DNA from: Hortaea werneckii
Lineage: Eukaryota; Ascomycota; Dothideomycetes; Mycosphaerellales; Teratosphaeriaceae
Direction of reading: 5' to 3'
DNA: 64,000 bases
Assembly: GCA_037044905.1 (NCBI GenBank)
Contig: JBAOKB010000147.1
Span: 310,001-374,000, forward strand
Part shown: positions 33,182-43,270 of the stretch, one piece after another
Position numbering within the stretch: position 1 is the first letter of the stretch
How the letters are laid out: each line of letters begins with the position of its first letter
The notes under the pieces: model-generated
The model's database searches: none
What the model saw: the letters and a program-made list of their open reading frames with translations, nothing else
Told to the model about the DNA's origin: nothing
Made by a program: the position numbers and the translations under genes

Positions 33182-33391
33182 GATGGCGGTACTGCCAAGG
33201 CGTTCAGGCGCAGCTGAATGCACCTTGACCGACCACGGATGGTCAAGATTGGCTTGACAGGAGCACCGTAGCGCTCTTTGTTGCACGACGCCAGGGTTCG
33301 AAGTCAATGGGCAGTAAACTAGTTTTGGTAGATATTAAATGCCCGATGCATCATTTACATTATTAGTAGCACCAGGATTTCGTCATCGACT

Positions 33392-36300
33392 TCAATGCCC
33401 AACACTCATCCGCCACTGATCAATAGCATCCCGACGCTTATTATCCGACGGCTGGTCTTGCATGCCCATTCCCATTCCCATACCGGCCCCGCCATACCCA
33501 TACCCTCCTCCTCCACCTGCCATCATTCCCGTCCCCGACATCCCACCATTAAGCGCCTGGTACGCCGACACATTCATACCAGGGTTCATCATGGGCTGGT
33601 GATAAACTTGCTGCTGCTGCTGTTGCGGAAAGTACGATCCTCCTCCCCCGCCGCCAGGGATGCCGAAAGGCGTACTAGCACTCGTCTGCAATGGCTGGTG
33701 AAACCCTCCGAAACCGAAGCCCGAGGGACTCGATTGGTGGTACTGGTGGCCGAGGAACGCATTACCACTGCCATTCCCACCGACGGCTGTAGTGCGCGGA
33801 CGCATGGCAGAAGGCACGTTAGGGTTTGTCGAAGGTTTCTCCAGACCATAGTACGACGAAGCGCGCATATTAGTGTTGTTCAGCTGGGCGCGGGACGCGG
33901 CTTGTTGCTGGGCGCTGGTGTGAAGGAGGGTGCCGTGAAGGGGTTCGTAGGATTTATTGGTCGGCTTTCGGGCTCCGCCTGCGTTGATGGGGTTGGTGGC
34001 GAGGAGGTTGGCGAGGCTGTTGCTTGAGCGGAGGTCTGGACGTTTAGTAGAAGAAGATTGTTGCCCGCCGGAGGCTTCACGCTCACGCTGGAGCCTTGCT
34101 CGGCGTTGGCCGAGAGTTTCGTCTTCGGGTGGAGGAGGTGGTGCGGCACCGCCTGTTGTGGCTTTCTCGGCTGAGATGTCCTTGTCAGGGTTGGTAGAGG
34201 CTTCTTTGACGTCTAGTCCGCCGAATTGACCGAGAATGTCATCTGTAAAAGCTGTGGTAGGTCTGCTACCGTCCTTTGGCACGGCGTCCCCTAAGGCAGC
34301 GTCGAGTTGCTGCTTCGTCTTCAGCCTCCTCACCCTTTCGCCTAGCGTTTCGCCTTCATGCTCATCGGGCTCGGCCTCTTCTTGCGCTTTCTGCTCTTGT
34401 GGCACATCTGGCTGGCCGGCAAGATGAATCTGACTCGCATTCGGTAACAGTGACGGCCTGCTGCCATGATCATGCGGGAGACCTTGTAAACGGTTCCGGC
34501 GTGATCGCAGTGGCTCGTTCTCCTCCAGTTCCCGCCTCTCCATAAGCCCAAGCGGACGATCCCAGTCCCTGCCGTCCCCGACTTTGCTTTTACCAGCTAC
34601 CATGCCGCCGTTTCCAGGATAGAGCATCCCGAGTGGAACCTCATCGTCTGAGTCGACCTCCTCAACATGCTGACCTGGATCTTCCCACGCAAGCGGAACA
34701 CGACTCTGCTGGCGCTTTCTCCGCTCGATTTCCTGCACGGCATCTAGCTGCAAGAGCGTAGAGTGCATACCATTAGGGAAAGCAGTAACAGCAGTCCGGT
34801 TCCGACTTTTCTGGTTTGCTTTGCGAACCTGCAGCTCGGCGAGCAATGTAGTCGGTTGAGCATACACCGGCTCCCCTTCCTCCACATCCTCCTCCCTCTC
34901 CGCTTCTCGAAAATCCTCGGTGATTTGCTGGTCGTCGTTGAGTCTCTGCCTACTATGCGCAGTCCCCGGTCGCGAAGGATCCCTACTATGAGCCTCTCCA
35001 TCCTGCACAGCTTCACCGTTGTGAGCCTGTGAGATGAGGCCCCCGGCAAGATCGGGTTCCGAGATTTCGTTTCCAGGACTCCTTACAGGCTGGCCAGCGA
35101 GACTCATTAGGCTTTTACGCTTTTCGAGACCGTCTCCCAGACTCATTTGGCTCTGACGCTTCTGCAGTCTCTTACCGCCTTCGTTGAAGTCTGTCAAAAG
35201 GCTGCTTCGGCTGCCATTCTTCCGTAGTTGCTCGGTAAGCTTGTCGCCACTGGAGGTTCTACGCAACAGGTTGCCGATGGTACTGTGCCTCTTTTTCTTC
35301 TTGGCTTGCTTTGGTGATCCTGATTCAGCGGGTATGGCAGTTGCCACAGTGGCAGTACTTCTCCTCGCAGCAGGGTTCTCTGGTCCATAGACAGTCCGTC
35401 GGACATCGCCCGCGTATGGATGGTCGGTAAAGGCGGAGACTGGCGCATGAGTTGACGCAGCAAGGATGTTATCGAGCGTAGCTACTGCAGACTCTGATTT
35501 GATATCGACATCTTGTTGCAAAGCTTGATGGTCGAAGAATAGGTTCGCTCGTAGCTGAGGAGGGATGTTCTGAAGATTTCTTACACTCATACGCTCGTTG
35601 AAGATCGACTTGGGCATGTCTGAATGATGAGATCCAGAGCCTTGACTTTGATGGCTGCCGCGACTAGGGACCCGTTCATCTCCCAGATTTATTTCTGGCA
35701 GCCATGGTGCCGACTGCCGTGCTTCGGGTGAAAGTTGGTTCAGCATCTGTGTGCGTCTTTTCGCCTGAACACTAGCAGCGGGTAATCGCGATAACCGCTT
35801 AGGTAGATTTAACATCCTGGGTACCGGGGCAGGATAATAGACCATGCCTTCTTCTGGGGGAGGCGCAGGTTGTGTCTTTGGCCGGGCACGAGGTGTCCGC
35901 AGCATCGAAGCGGCACCCATTGTGCTGAAGGTCCCAGAAGACGTACGGGCAGATACTCTTCGAATCTCCTCGCCATTCTCATCCACCTGGACGAACTCTT
36001 CTGTGTCGGGGTTGAAATGGACCCCGTCGAAATCCTTGAATGCTTCGCGAGCCTCGCGGAATGTATCTGATGATTGAGGTCTCTCCGGTACATCGAGATG
36101 GCTGTAGCCTCGATCGTGTTGTTCGTGCTGTTGCAATCCAGAATAACCCTGCGGTGGCGGCGTCGGTGCAATGTCCTCGAGCTGCTCTTCAATTTGTCCG
36201 GCTATTTGATCGTATCTCTGCGCGAAGGACGACTGCGATGCTTGCCGTGAGGGTACGTTGTCGTTGCTAAAGAAGGAGGTATTGCTGGGTGCCAGGGGTG

Positions 36301-36838
36301 AATCGAGCGGCTTTCCCTCCTGAAGCGGTTCCACCATCTGTGCAAGTCGTGATGATCCCGAAGCTGATGCTTTTCTGGCTATGGAAGCATGCGACCAGCT
36401 TCCAGAATGGATTGATCCCACGGGACTTCCCACATAGCCTCCTGGACTGTACCCGCCCCATCTTGCTGCACTCACGCTCTGTGCATGAGACGAGGCCCGG
36501 CTCCTACTGCTCCCATATCGTTCCAAGCCCGCACCAGCACCTCCTCTGCTGCCGCTTAAATCTCCTTGGTGACTACTCTGGATGCTGCTTTGTATGCTGC
36601 TCTGCCTGCTCCTTTCCTTGCTCTCCTCGTTCATCCTCCGAATCTCCTCCCCTATATCACTCCCGCCCTGGCTCATTTCTTCCGCCTGTTGCTCCAGATT
36701 CATGACTGCGCTCCTGTTCGACCACGATCCGAACGGCGAATCTTTTTCGCCAGAAGCCGATGCACTCCCCATTGGTGTTGGGTGTCGTAGATTCGTTGGA
36801 ATGCTCGCGGCCGACGTGCTGCGCGCTAGCGCCGCCAT
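33392..36838 (-). CDS. Large disordered fungal protein, unknown function
   Basis: 1148-residue single-exon protein, intact. It is Ser/Gln/Arg-rich at the N-terminus and Gly/Met/Gln-rich at the C-terminus. Short conserved-looking blocks lie between: QAKRRTQMLNQLSPEARQSA, LQQDVDIKSESAVATLDNIL, TLLAELQVRKANQKSRNRTA, DSDDEVPLGMLYPG and GRDWDRPLGLMERRELEENE. Two related coiled motifs, ETLGERVRRLKTKQQ and ETLGQRRARLQRERE, flank the linker near residues 820-930. No enzymatic domain or signal peptide is seen. Such block architecture is typical of Pezizomycotina-specific scaffold-like proteins; a function is not inferable. Confidence 0.8.
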   Translation of the reverse strand: MAALARSTSAASIPTNLRHPTPMGSASASGEKDSPFGSWSNRSAVMNLEQQAEEMSQGGSDIGEEIRRMNEESKERSRQSSIQSSIQSSHQGDLSGSRGGAGAGLERYGSSRSRASSHAQSVSAARWGGYSPGGYVGSPVGSIHSGSWSHASIARKASASGSSRLAQMVEPLQEGKPLDSPLAPSNTSFFSNDNVPSRQASQSSFAQRYDQIAGQIEEQLEDIAPTPPPQGYSGLQQHEQHDRGYSHLDVPERPQSSDTFREAREAFKDFDGVHFNPDTEEFVQVDENGEEIRRVSARTSSGTFSTMGAASMLRTPRARPKTQPAPPPEEGMVYYPAPVPRMLNLPKRLSRLPAASVQAKRRTQMLNQLSPEARQSAPWLPEINLGDERVPSRGSHQSQGSGSHHSDMPKSIFNERMSVRNLQNIPPQLRANLFFDHQALQQDVDIKSESAVATLDNILAASTHAPVSAFTDHPYAGDVRRTVYGPENPAARRSTATVATAIPAESGSPKQAKKKKRHSTIGNLLRRTSSGDKLTEQLRKNGSRSSLLTDFNEGGKRLQKRQSQMSLGDGLEKRKSLMSLAGQPVRSPGNEISEPDLAGGLISQAHNGEAVQDGEAHSRDPSRPGTAHSRQRLNDDQQITEDFREAEREEDVEEGEPVYAQPTTLLAELQVRKANQKSRNRTAVTAFPNGMHSTLLQLDAVQEIERRKRQQSRVPLAWEDPGQHVEEVDSDDEVPLGMLYPGNGGMVAGKSKVGDGRDWDRPLGLMERRELEENEPLRSRRNRLQGLPHDHGSRPSLLPNASQIHLAGQPDVPQEQKAQEEAEPDEHEGETLGERVRRLKTKQQLDAALGDAVPKDGSRPTTAFTDDILGQFGGLDVKEASTNPDKDISAEKATTGGAAPPPPPEDETLGQRRARLQREREASGGQQSSSTKRPDLRSSNSLANLLATNPINAGGARKPTNKSYEPLHGTLLHTSAQQQAASRAQLNNTNMRASSYYGLEKPSTNPNVPSAMRPRTTAVGGNGSGNAFLGHQYHQSSPSGFGFGGFHQPLQTSASTPFGIPGGGGGGSYFPQQQQQQVYHQPMMNPGMNVSAYQALNGGMSGTGMMAGGGGGYGYGGAGMGMGMGMQDQPSDNKRRDAIDQWRMSVGH

Positions 36839-38237
36839 GGTGAGGCGCGCAGCTGGATTGGGATGTATTTATAGGCCGAAGCTGGGGGAAGGGTGAGACC
36901 GAATACGAGCGTGCACGACTATGCCGACATCGACATAGTCTTTACCAACAACATTTGGGAGGGACAGTATATGGAAAACATGATGGGAATTGTTCAGACG
37001 AGGTCCGTCCCCGGGCTCCTCATAATAAGCTAAACATCAACATCCACATCTCCACTAACGCTCCAATCGCCCTGTGCACGCGACTTGGAAGTTTACATCC
37101 ACTTTTTTAAGCGACCGGCGTCACGCTCCAACCCTCCCGACCCTCCCACACGACCCTTGTTGCATCGGCTGCAACGGCCGCCACGGACCTTATCTGCAAG
37201 CTACCCTTTTCCCTCCTGATAACCCATCCCTTCACTATCTATCTCGACCCAACCCAGCAATGGCAATCTCGGCTTCGACCTGCTGGCAGGCAAGCGGTGA
37301 CGAGCCGTACCTCCGAATGTGTCATTGTGCATCGGTGTTGAGATGGGGGAGATTGCATTTGACAGGAAGTCTATCGTTACATCGTCAAAGGTGTAGTGAA
37401 ACGTGCGACGACAGGTCTCAAAATTGCCGATAGGATCGCCAATGCGCCTGCGATATGCTCCCAGGATGAGTGCTCGGTACATACTTTACGCGGTCCGTCG
37501 TACGGTACAAGATCGCCGGTCCTGTTCATCATCAAGACGGACTGCTAGGGTCTATGTGGTTTCACCGCCATGGTCGTCCATTTCGTGCTCGGCACTTGGT
37601 GCGAGCATCGACTTTGATGAGATTCAATAGCCTTTCCTGTTGCTCTGCTCCGCCCCGCTGGCAAGTCACGCATTTTGTAGGATCCCTACCATTTTCCTAA
37701 AACCATTCCATCGGTCTCGTGAACATGTCCAGACTTTTCATACAAATGGATTGCAAGTCGCAACATCGTTACCGAAGACGGAAGGTACCCACCTTCTCTA
37801 CCCTAGCCAACCCTGTATTCGGTTCGCAATGTAAATACTAGTACCTTTTGGACCGCAAAGCAAGCCAGTACGATGTGTCCGGGGGAAAGCGGACTCACCA
37901 TTCACGGTCGACCACGCCCGGTACCATCACAGTGACGACAACAACAAGATGCTCGTTGAAATCCCTTCCTCTGAGCGCGCAAGTGAGAGGAAAGCATGAG
38001 GATCGGGAAAAGACGCCCAAAGGAAGAAAAGACCAACGAATTCCAAAAGAGCCAATGGCAATTCACACCGGCTATCAAAAAATCCCGACCTCATTAATCA
38101 GCCCCCTTCCTTGCTTCCCTCCTTCCTTCCTTTCTTCCTGCCTTCTCTTCTTCCTTCCTTTCCTTCCCCTGCTACACAGCCTATCCACCAAACCATCCCA
38201 CCCTATCCTACCCTCACATCCCATCTACCAACCAAAC
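36839..38237. other. Intergenic, promoter of the 1148-aa gene; TTCC repeats
   Basis: About 1.4 kb, no convincing gene. A pyrimidine-rich, TTCC-type low-complexity tract lies at about 38108-38170, in the 3' flank of the ING gene on the opposite strand. Confidence 0.45.
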
Positions 38238-41018
38238 CTACCTCCCACCTCTCCCCCTCCCATTCCCACCTCTACCCCTCCTCCCATTACCCCCAAACCC
38301 AAACAGCGGCCTACACTCAGCACAATACCACTTCTCGTCCTCCCCCGGAGCGTCACGGAGCTCCGTACAACCCAGATGGAACCACTCGCGCGGACAATTA
38401 TCGTTGTCGCACGCGACCATTTCGCCGTAGGAGCCGCGGTTGCAGTAGCAGTATTTCGGCTCGTCTGGGTCGTCTGGGTCGTGCTCGGAGCCATCGTCTT
38501 GCTCGTCGAGGGCTTCCGGGGCCGTCATGTCGTCGTCGTCGTGGTCGTCGGCGTTGTCGCCGGATGCGTAGGAGGGGTTTTCTGGTGGTGGAGGTGGAGG
38601 GCCGGAAGGGTGGCGGTGGTGATGGTGGTGTTCGGGCTCTTCCATGTAGCTGGGAGGAGAGTGAGCGCCGGTGTGGGAGGGCGGTTGGGGAGAGTCTTGG
38701 CCGGGGGAGGAGCCGGCGTCGGGTTCGAGTTCGGGCGGTTGGTCGTCGTCTTCCTCTCCGCCGCCACCGCCGTGGTGAGAATGGTGTTCCCGACGGTGGC
38801 GGTCTTGCATGCCGTAGTACTCATCTCCTTTATCACGGTCGCGCATTTCCTCATCTTCGTCATGTCGCCTCAGTTCATCCCGTCCCTGCTCGCCTCCTCG
38901 TCCCCGTCCATTTCGGCTTGCCGAGGGACTTCCGGTAGCAGCCGTCTGCAGCGTGTTTCTGCGACTAATAGGTCGGCTGCGCCTGCCCCTGCGGCCCCTC
39001 CCTTCTTCTTCGCGGTCTTCGTTTCTCTCATCACCTTGCTGGTCTTGTTCATCGCTGTCCATGTCCTCGTCCATGTCATCCTTCTTATGTCGGTCCAAGT
39101 CCGGGCTCTTATTGAAAGGTGCCAGCTGTTTGACAAGATGACTGTTGCTGACGTTCCTCCTGTGCCCTCCAAGGCCCGCTCTACCAGTGTTTGGTTCAGC
39201 AGAAGAGCTATCACGATTGCGAATGCTGCGTGTACTGCGCGTTCTGGCCATTGCTTGCCCCTCAGCACCTTCGTTACGAGGTGTACCGGTCTTGCTCCCG
39301 CTGGCTTTACCTTTGCCCGAATTCGATCGTGATGGCACCGGTCTGCCCTCCCTGTCCGCGCCAGCCTCAATGTCTTCGCGCTTCAACTCTTCACGCTCAG
39401 TGGTCTTCTTTGCCTGCCTTTCTTCGAGCGTCCGGCCTTGCGCATCTCTTGATTCCTCACGCGGAGGTCCTGTCTTACGTTTGGGTCCAGGCTTTTCACC
39501 ACCGCTGGCCTTCGCTCCAGCAGCAGAAGGTGGCCGAACAGTGTCTTCGCCAATCGTTCTTTCATGTCTCAGATTCGTTGCTGAGCTATTTTGTCTCAGT
39601 CTGCCGCTCGACGGCCGATTACTTGTCGGTGGTTCCACGGCATTGTTCGGGTTGAAAGAGCTGTGTAGTGGACTGCTGGCAAGCGCCGGGCTGTTCTGGG
39701 CCGACTTTGGTACGCGCTTCTTCGTCTGCGGAGGCGGTTGCTTGGCTTTCGCAGTCTTCGCTTTGCCAGCAGGCTCCATGGTCGCAGGCGTACTCCGAGG
39801 GGTTTCACGAGCTGTTGCGCCCTTGCCACCGGTCTTACTCGCAGAGCTAGTCGTGCGCTCCATAGCCGGCGCACCGAGTCCCTTGTCCACCTTCCTCCTT
39901 TTCATGGGTTCGCCGTTTGTGTTGATACCAAGACCCATTGCTGTAGGCTGTGGCTGCGCACCTTTACCCTTCCCAGCGCCCTTTGCGCCCGTCTTCTTCG
40001 GTCTCTCGTCGAAGTCAGAATCCACCTGCTCCTGAGTTCTCTTGCCCTTTCCGGTAGGCTTTTCCCGCTCGAGATCTCTGCCCGCCGTTCGCCTTGCTGC
40101 GGCAATCTCAGTCTCGTGTATGGCACTGGCGGCCGCAGCTAGACTGTTTGTCGCCGCAACATCTCTCCTTGACTGCGTAGCTCCCGGAGCTGGCACAGCA
40201 TCCTTCTTCCGATTATCGGTGTATGCCCAATGCGTCATGGAGCCCAATCGTGCTTCCTCGCTGATCTCATTGTCCAGATGCGGCAGTACTGAGTCGATAC
40301 GGGCAAGCTGTTGCTGCAAGACGCGATTGGCCTCGGCGAGTACAACATTCTTCTCGTCCAAGTTGGGGAGGAGATTATGGGTCATGATACGAAGGTCCAA
40401 GTATTGTTTCCTTCTCGTGATCTCCTCTTCTGAAGAATGCGGGTCTGTCGCTTGTGGTTCCTCGCTGGTCATCGATCCTCCCGCAACCGAGTTCTGAGCC
40501 GAGTGAAGTGGTTGAAGTTGCGCCCCTCCTCCAGGAACACCATTCACAAGACTGGCATTTGCGCTGCCTCTCATGCTGTTGTTCGCTGTCAGGCTGAGCA
40601 GTCCCCGCTGCTGTTGTACACCTCCCGCGACATCTTTTCTCGGCGGTATCGGCAAAGCCAGCAGCGCATCAACGCAGTCGCCCACCTTCTCGTTGGGACC
40701 ATGGATCTTGGCTTCCACTTCTTTCATCAGGGTAAAGTGTCGCACCACCTCCCTCGGCAGAGCACTGACTGCATCGGTGAAGTATTGCAGGGCGGGAAAG
40801 AAGCCTGGCTGATCATCGCCGCCCTGCATGTCCGTCGCTGCCGGCAGATTGGCATTTCCGTGAAAGGAGCCGTACGGACGAGCATAGTAGTTTGAAGGGC
40901 GGGTGGTGTTGGTTCGGATGGAGCGACCAGAGGCGGTGGTCCTCTTCTGAGGAGGTTCGGTCGCAGGGGCTGTAGGGTTCGCGGCGGTGCCCTTACGCAC
41001 ATTGGAAGTTGGAGGCAT
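38238..41018 (-). CDS. ING-family chromatin protein with C-terminal PHD finger (Pho23/Yng2-like)
   Basis: 926 residues, single exon, intact. The N-terminal ING helical region is seen at about residues 75-115 (ALQYFTDAVSALPREVVRHF, then LMKEVEAKIHGPNEK) and continues with YLDLRIMTHNLLPNLDEKNV. A long Lys/Ser/Pro-rich linker follows. The PHD finger at about 852-905 has the ING-type C4-H-C3 ligands in KYCYCNRGSYGEMVACDNDN, REWFHLGCTELRDAP and KWYCAECRP. ING PHD fingers bind histone H3K4me3 and tether histone acetyltransferase or deacetylase complexes (NuA4, NuA3, Rpd3L). The long linker and early helical domain favour a Pho23-like subunit, but I cannot exclude Yng2. The C-terminal GRGRGG tail resembles an RGG motif. 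Confidence 0.88.
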   Translation of the reverse strand: MPPTSNVRKGTAANPTAPATEPPQKRTTASGRSIRTNTTRPSNYYARPYGSFHGNANLPAATDMQGGDDQPGFFPALQYFTDAVSALPREVVRHFTLMKEVEAKIHGPNEKVGDCVDALLALPIPPRKDVAGGVQQQRGLLSLTANNSMRGSANASLVNGVPGGGAQLQPLHSAQNSVAGGSMTSEEPQATDPHSSEEEITRRKQYLDLRIMTHNLLPNLDEKNVVLAEANRVLQQQLARIDSVLPHLDNEISEEARLGSMTHWAYTDNRKKDAVPAPGATQSRRDVAATNSLAAAASAIHETEIAAARRTAGRDLEREKPTGKGKRTQEQVDSDFDERPKKTGAKGAGKGKGAQPQPTAMGLGINTNGEPMKRRKVDKGLGAPAMERTTSSASKTGGKGATARETPRSTPATMEPAGKAKTAKAKQPPPQTKKRVPKSAQNSPALASSPLHSSFNPNNAVEPPTSNRPSSGRLRQNSSATNLRHERTIGEDTVRPPSAAGAKASGGEKPGPKRKTGPPREESRDAQGRTLEERQAKKTTEREELKREDIEAGADREGRPVPSRSNSGKGKASGSKTGTPRNEGAEGQAMARTRSTRSIRNRDSSSAEPNTGRAGLGGHRRNVSNSHLVKQLAPFNKSPDLDRHKKDDMDEDMDSDEQDQQGDERNEDREEEGRGRRGRRSRPISRRNTLQTAATGSPSASRNGRGRGGEQGRDELRRHDEDEEMRDRDKGDEYYGMQDRHRREHHSHHGGGGGEEDDDQPPELEPDAGSSPGQDSPQPPSHTGAHSPPSYMEEPEHHHHHRHPSGPPPPPPENPSYASGDNADDHDDDDMTAPEALDEQDDGSEHDPDDPDEPKYCYCNRGSYGEMVACDNDNCPREWFHLGCTELRDAPGEDEKWYCAECRPLFGFGGNGRRGRGGNGRGRGGR

Positions 41019-42189
41019 CGTGAGGCGTCAGTTGCGACGCGCTGCAGAAGGCGTCTCGAGGATGACGGAGGTGTCGCAAGAAACGAGAGTGATGTCTCCT
41101 CGCAATGGATGCACCTTAAGGAGTAAAGATGACCATGACGCGCCCTAGTCGCGATCAGCACGTGAAGGCGAGGTTGAGAGCATGCTAAGGGAGAGTAGAA
41201 GAGCTGATCAAGGTGACAGAGAGCTTCGAGGAGCTGGAAACACCAACACTACTACGACCGTCCCTTGTACGGACCCATCGCTGGCTCTCCTCCACGCGCT
41301 GCCGCTGGAAAAGCCGAAGTTGCAGGTCAGCCGAGCTTCTCCTTACGTCATGTCATCGATGTTCACGTGATCAGTCTAACCCAGTGCACTTTGCGTCGAC
41401 ACCCACTGCAGCCAACAAGTATCACTGGCGTTCATTGTATCGAGGTTGGTGTTTGGAGTGAACAGCAGCTACGGAGTGTTACTCGTTGTGAAATAATCGT
41501 GCAGATTCTACACCAACATAGTGAGACCTGGTATTTGGTGAAATCTAATGACGCGGGTGGTTAGATAGAGAGGACAAGTAGAATGCGCTACTTAGTGATC
41601 AAGAGTAAAAGTATGTACGGATTGAAATACATACATACATGCATACCTACCATCGTACATGTCTGTAGGTGTGTCGTACGCACATAGTAGAATGCGCAGT
41701 GAAGTTCCGAGTGGGCTGACTAATCGAGTGCGGCCGGGGTCCCAGGTCAGCCGAACGCCGACCCCACCTCGTGCCAGCGTGTGTCACGTGATATAAAATC
41801 TCACTGCATTCGCATTCCATTGTTGCAAATATCGAAGAGGACGATTCGATGATCGTTGAGCAACTTGACAGAACGTTGTTGATGGCCGTTGAGGCAAAAG
41901 AAATACACAAAACAACGCCTGGTCACTTTCCCCGGTAAAAGCGAGGGTTACGCTCAAAGTTCAACGTTCCAAACTTGCAACCTTGAACAAGTTGCAAATT
42001 TTTGGTAGCGCCCCGGGTTTTGCAGTGTTGTAAAATGCTGTGTGCTATCGGAATTGCCTCGATCCGGTTTCAGGTAGCCCTGGGGTGCAAATCTTCGTCA
42101 AATCGGTCCAATTTTGGTCAAAAAGGGGGAAAAATGGATATTTTGATTCTCCCCATCAACAAAAGATATTCCAGGACGGCAAAAAGAAT
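41019..42189. other. Gene-poor flank of the island
   Basis: ING promoter side, then AT-richer DNA. A short ATAC/ATGC microsatellite lies at about 41629-41650. No gene is supported. Confidence 0.45.
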
Positions 42190-42281
42190 CGACACCTGTG
42201 AGATTCGAACTCACGCGCCCGAAGGCACTGCCTTAGGCTGCAGTAGTAGCAGGGCAGCGCGTTAACCACTCCGCCTGAAGA
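42190..42281 (-). tRNA. tRNA-Ser(GCT)-like sequence with intron, 5' acceptor strand missing
   Basis: Read on the minus strand: a D-arm (GCG GAGTGGTTAA CGC) and an anticodon stem CTGCC/GGCAG follow. The loop could read CTGCTA-A around a ~13-nt intron placed after position 37. A long variable arm (GCC TTCG GGC), the T-arm GTGAG TTCGAAT CTCAC and the 3' acceptor AGGTGTC-G complete it. A serine GCT anticodon and class II shape are my reading. The 5' acceptor strand that should read GACACCT is not present upstream, so the gene looks truncated or recombined at its 5' end and is probably not functional. Confidence 0.4.
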
Positions 42282-43217
42282 TTTGTTAGCTGGGTTCAAC
42301 CGTTGGTCGGATTGATTTGGGACATACCAAAGTGCCAACTGATGCCTCTTCCGGCATCTCGAATGAATATATAAGCTGCAATTGAACCCGAGGAACAGCC
42401 AGACCGATTGGGCTTGTCAGACGAGGCACTTCGACATCACCCGTCCTCCTCCGCGGAACTTCACACACATTCGCCTATGCTGAAACGATTACGTTTCCAC
42501 GTTTCCACGTAGCCTCAAGACTCATCTCTACATTGTGAACGATTCTCAGTTGCTTCATAGAGCCATTAGATAATATAGCCGAAAAGATGTTGGGACGGGA
42601 ATGGGTAGCACCATCGCATAGACAGATTGATCAGCAGGCATCTGACTTCCATTAACCAATGACCGGTTGCGAAGGTCTCTTAGCATTCGTTGCAATACTT
42701 TGACACCGCGTCTGTGCTTGAAACGATCGACCGACAACCCAAGCTTAACATGGCTGCCAAGTAGTATTCCTAATTACCCCTCGGGCAATATACTCCTGAT
42801 CCGCCATCTGAGCGTTGACGATGCAGACATTGTACTAGGAGATCATTGAGCCCATGACTACGAAAAGAAGCTGATATAGTGCCTTCTTAAGCACACATTC
42901 CAGCTTATCCGAACAGGAAGGCCGCCTTCAACGACGAATGCAAAGCTCATGGTCGGGAACTACCATGTAGCAAAACTGGACCCAAGTTCAGCGTCATCGT
43001 CCTCGATCAACTTTCTCGCTAGCATGCCCCCACACTCCGCTCTAAGAGCCCCTCGAAACCAGATCACACTGAGAGGAGTTTACATTGAATTTCCTACTGT
43101 AATGCTGAGCAACATAGCTCTGTGGTACACTCTAGCCCATCATTGTAAGTACAAAAGCTTCGAGAGCACGCAGTGACCCTCACTCGACCTGACTCTGACT
43201 TATTCAGTAGTAATTGA
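42282..43217. other. Spacer between two inverted tRNA-half copies
   Basis: About 0.9 kb, no supported gene. Around 42950-43170 a weakly BTB-like frame (NQITLRGVYIEFPTVML) can be imagined, but it is too poor to call. Confidence 0.35.
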
Positions 43218-43270
43218 GGCGGAGTGGTTAACGCGCTGCCCTGCTACTACTGCAGCTCCAGGCAGTGCCT
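43218..43270 (+). repeat. Second, inverted copy of the tRNA 5' half
   Basis: 53 bp matching the minus-strand segment 42275-42223 with 3 mismatches. All three fall in the intron/anticodon-loop part. It covers D-arm, anticodon arm and the first bases of the variable arm; the T-arm and acceptor are absent. Confidence 0.8.

Noticed and set aside
37848..39332. 494-codon plus-strand ORF
   Set aside because: It is antisense to the PHD end of the ING gene, and its hydrophobic Val-rich stretches come from reverse-reading Asp/His-rich codons.
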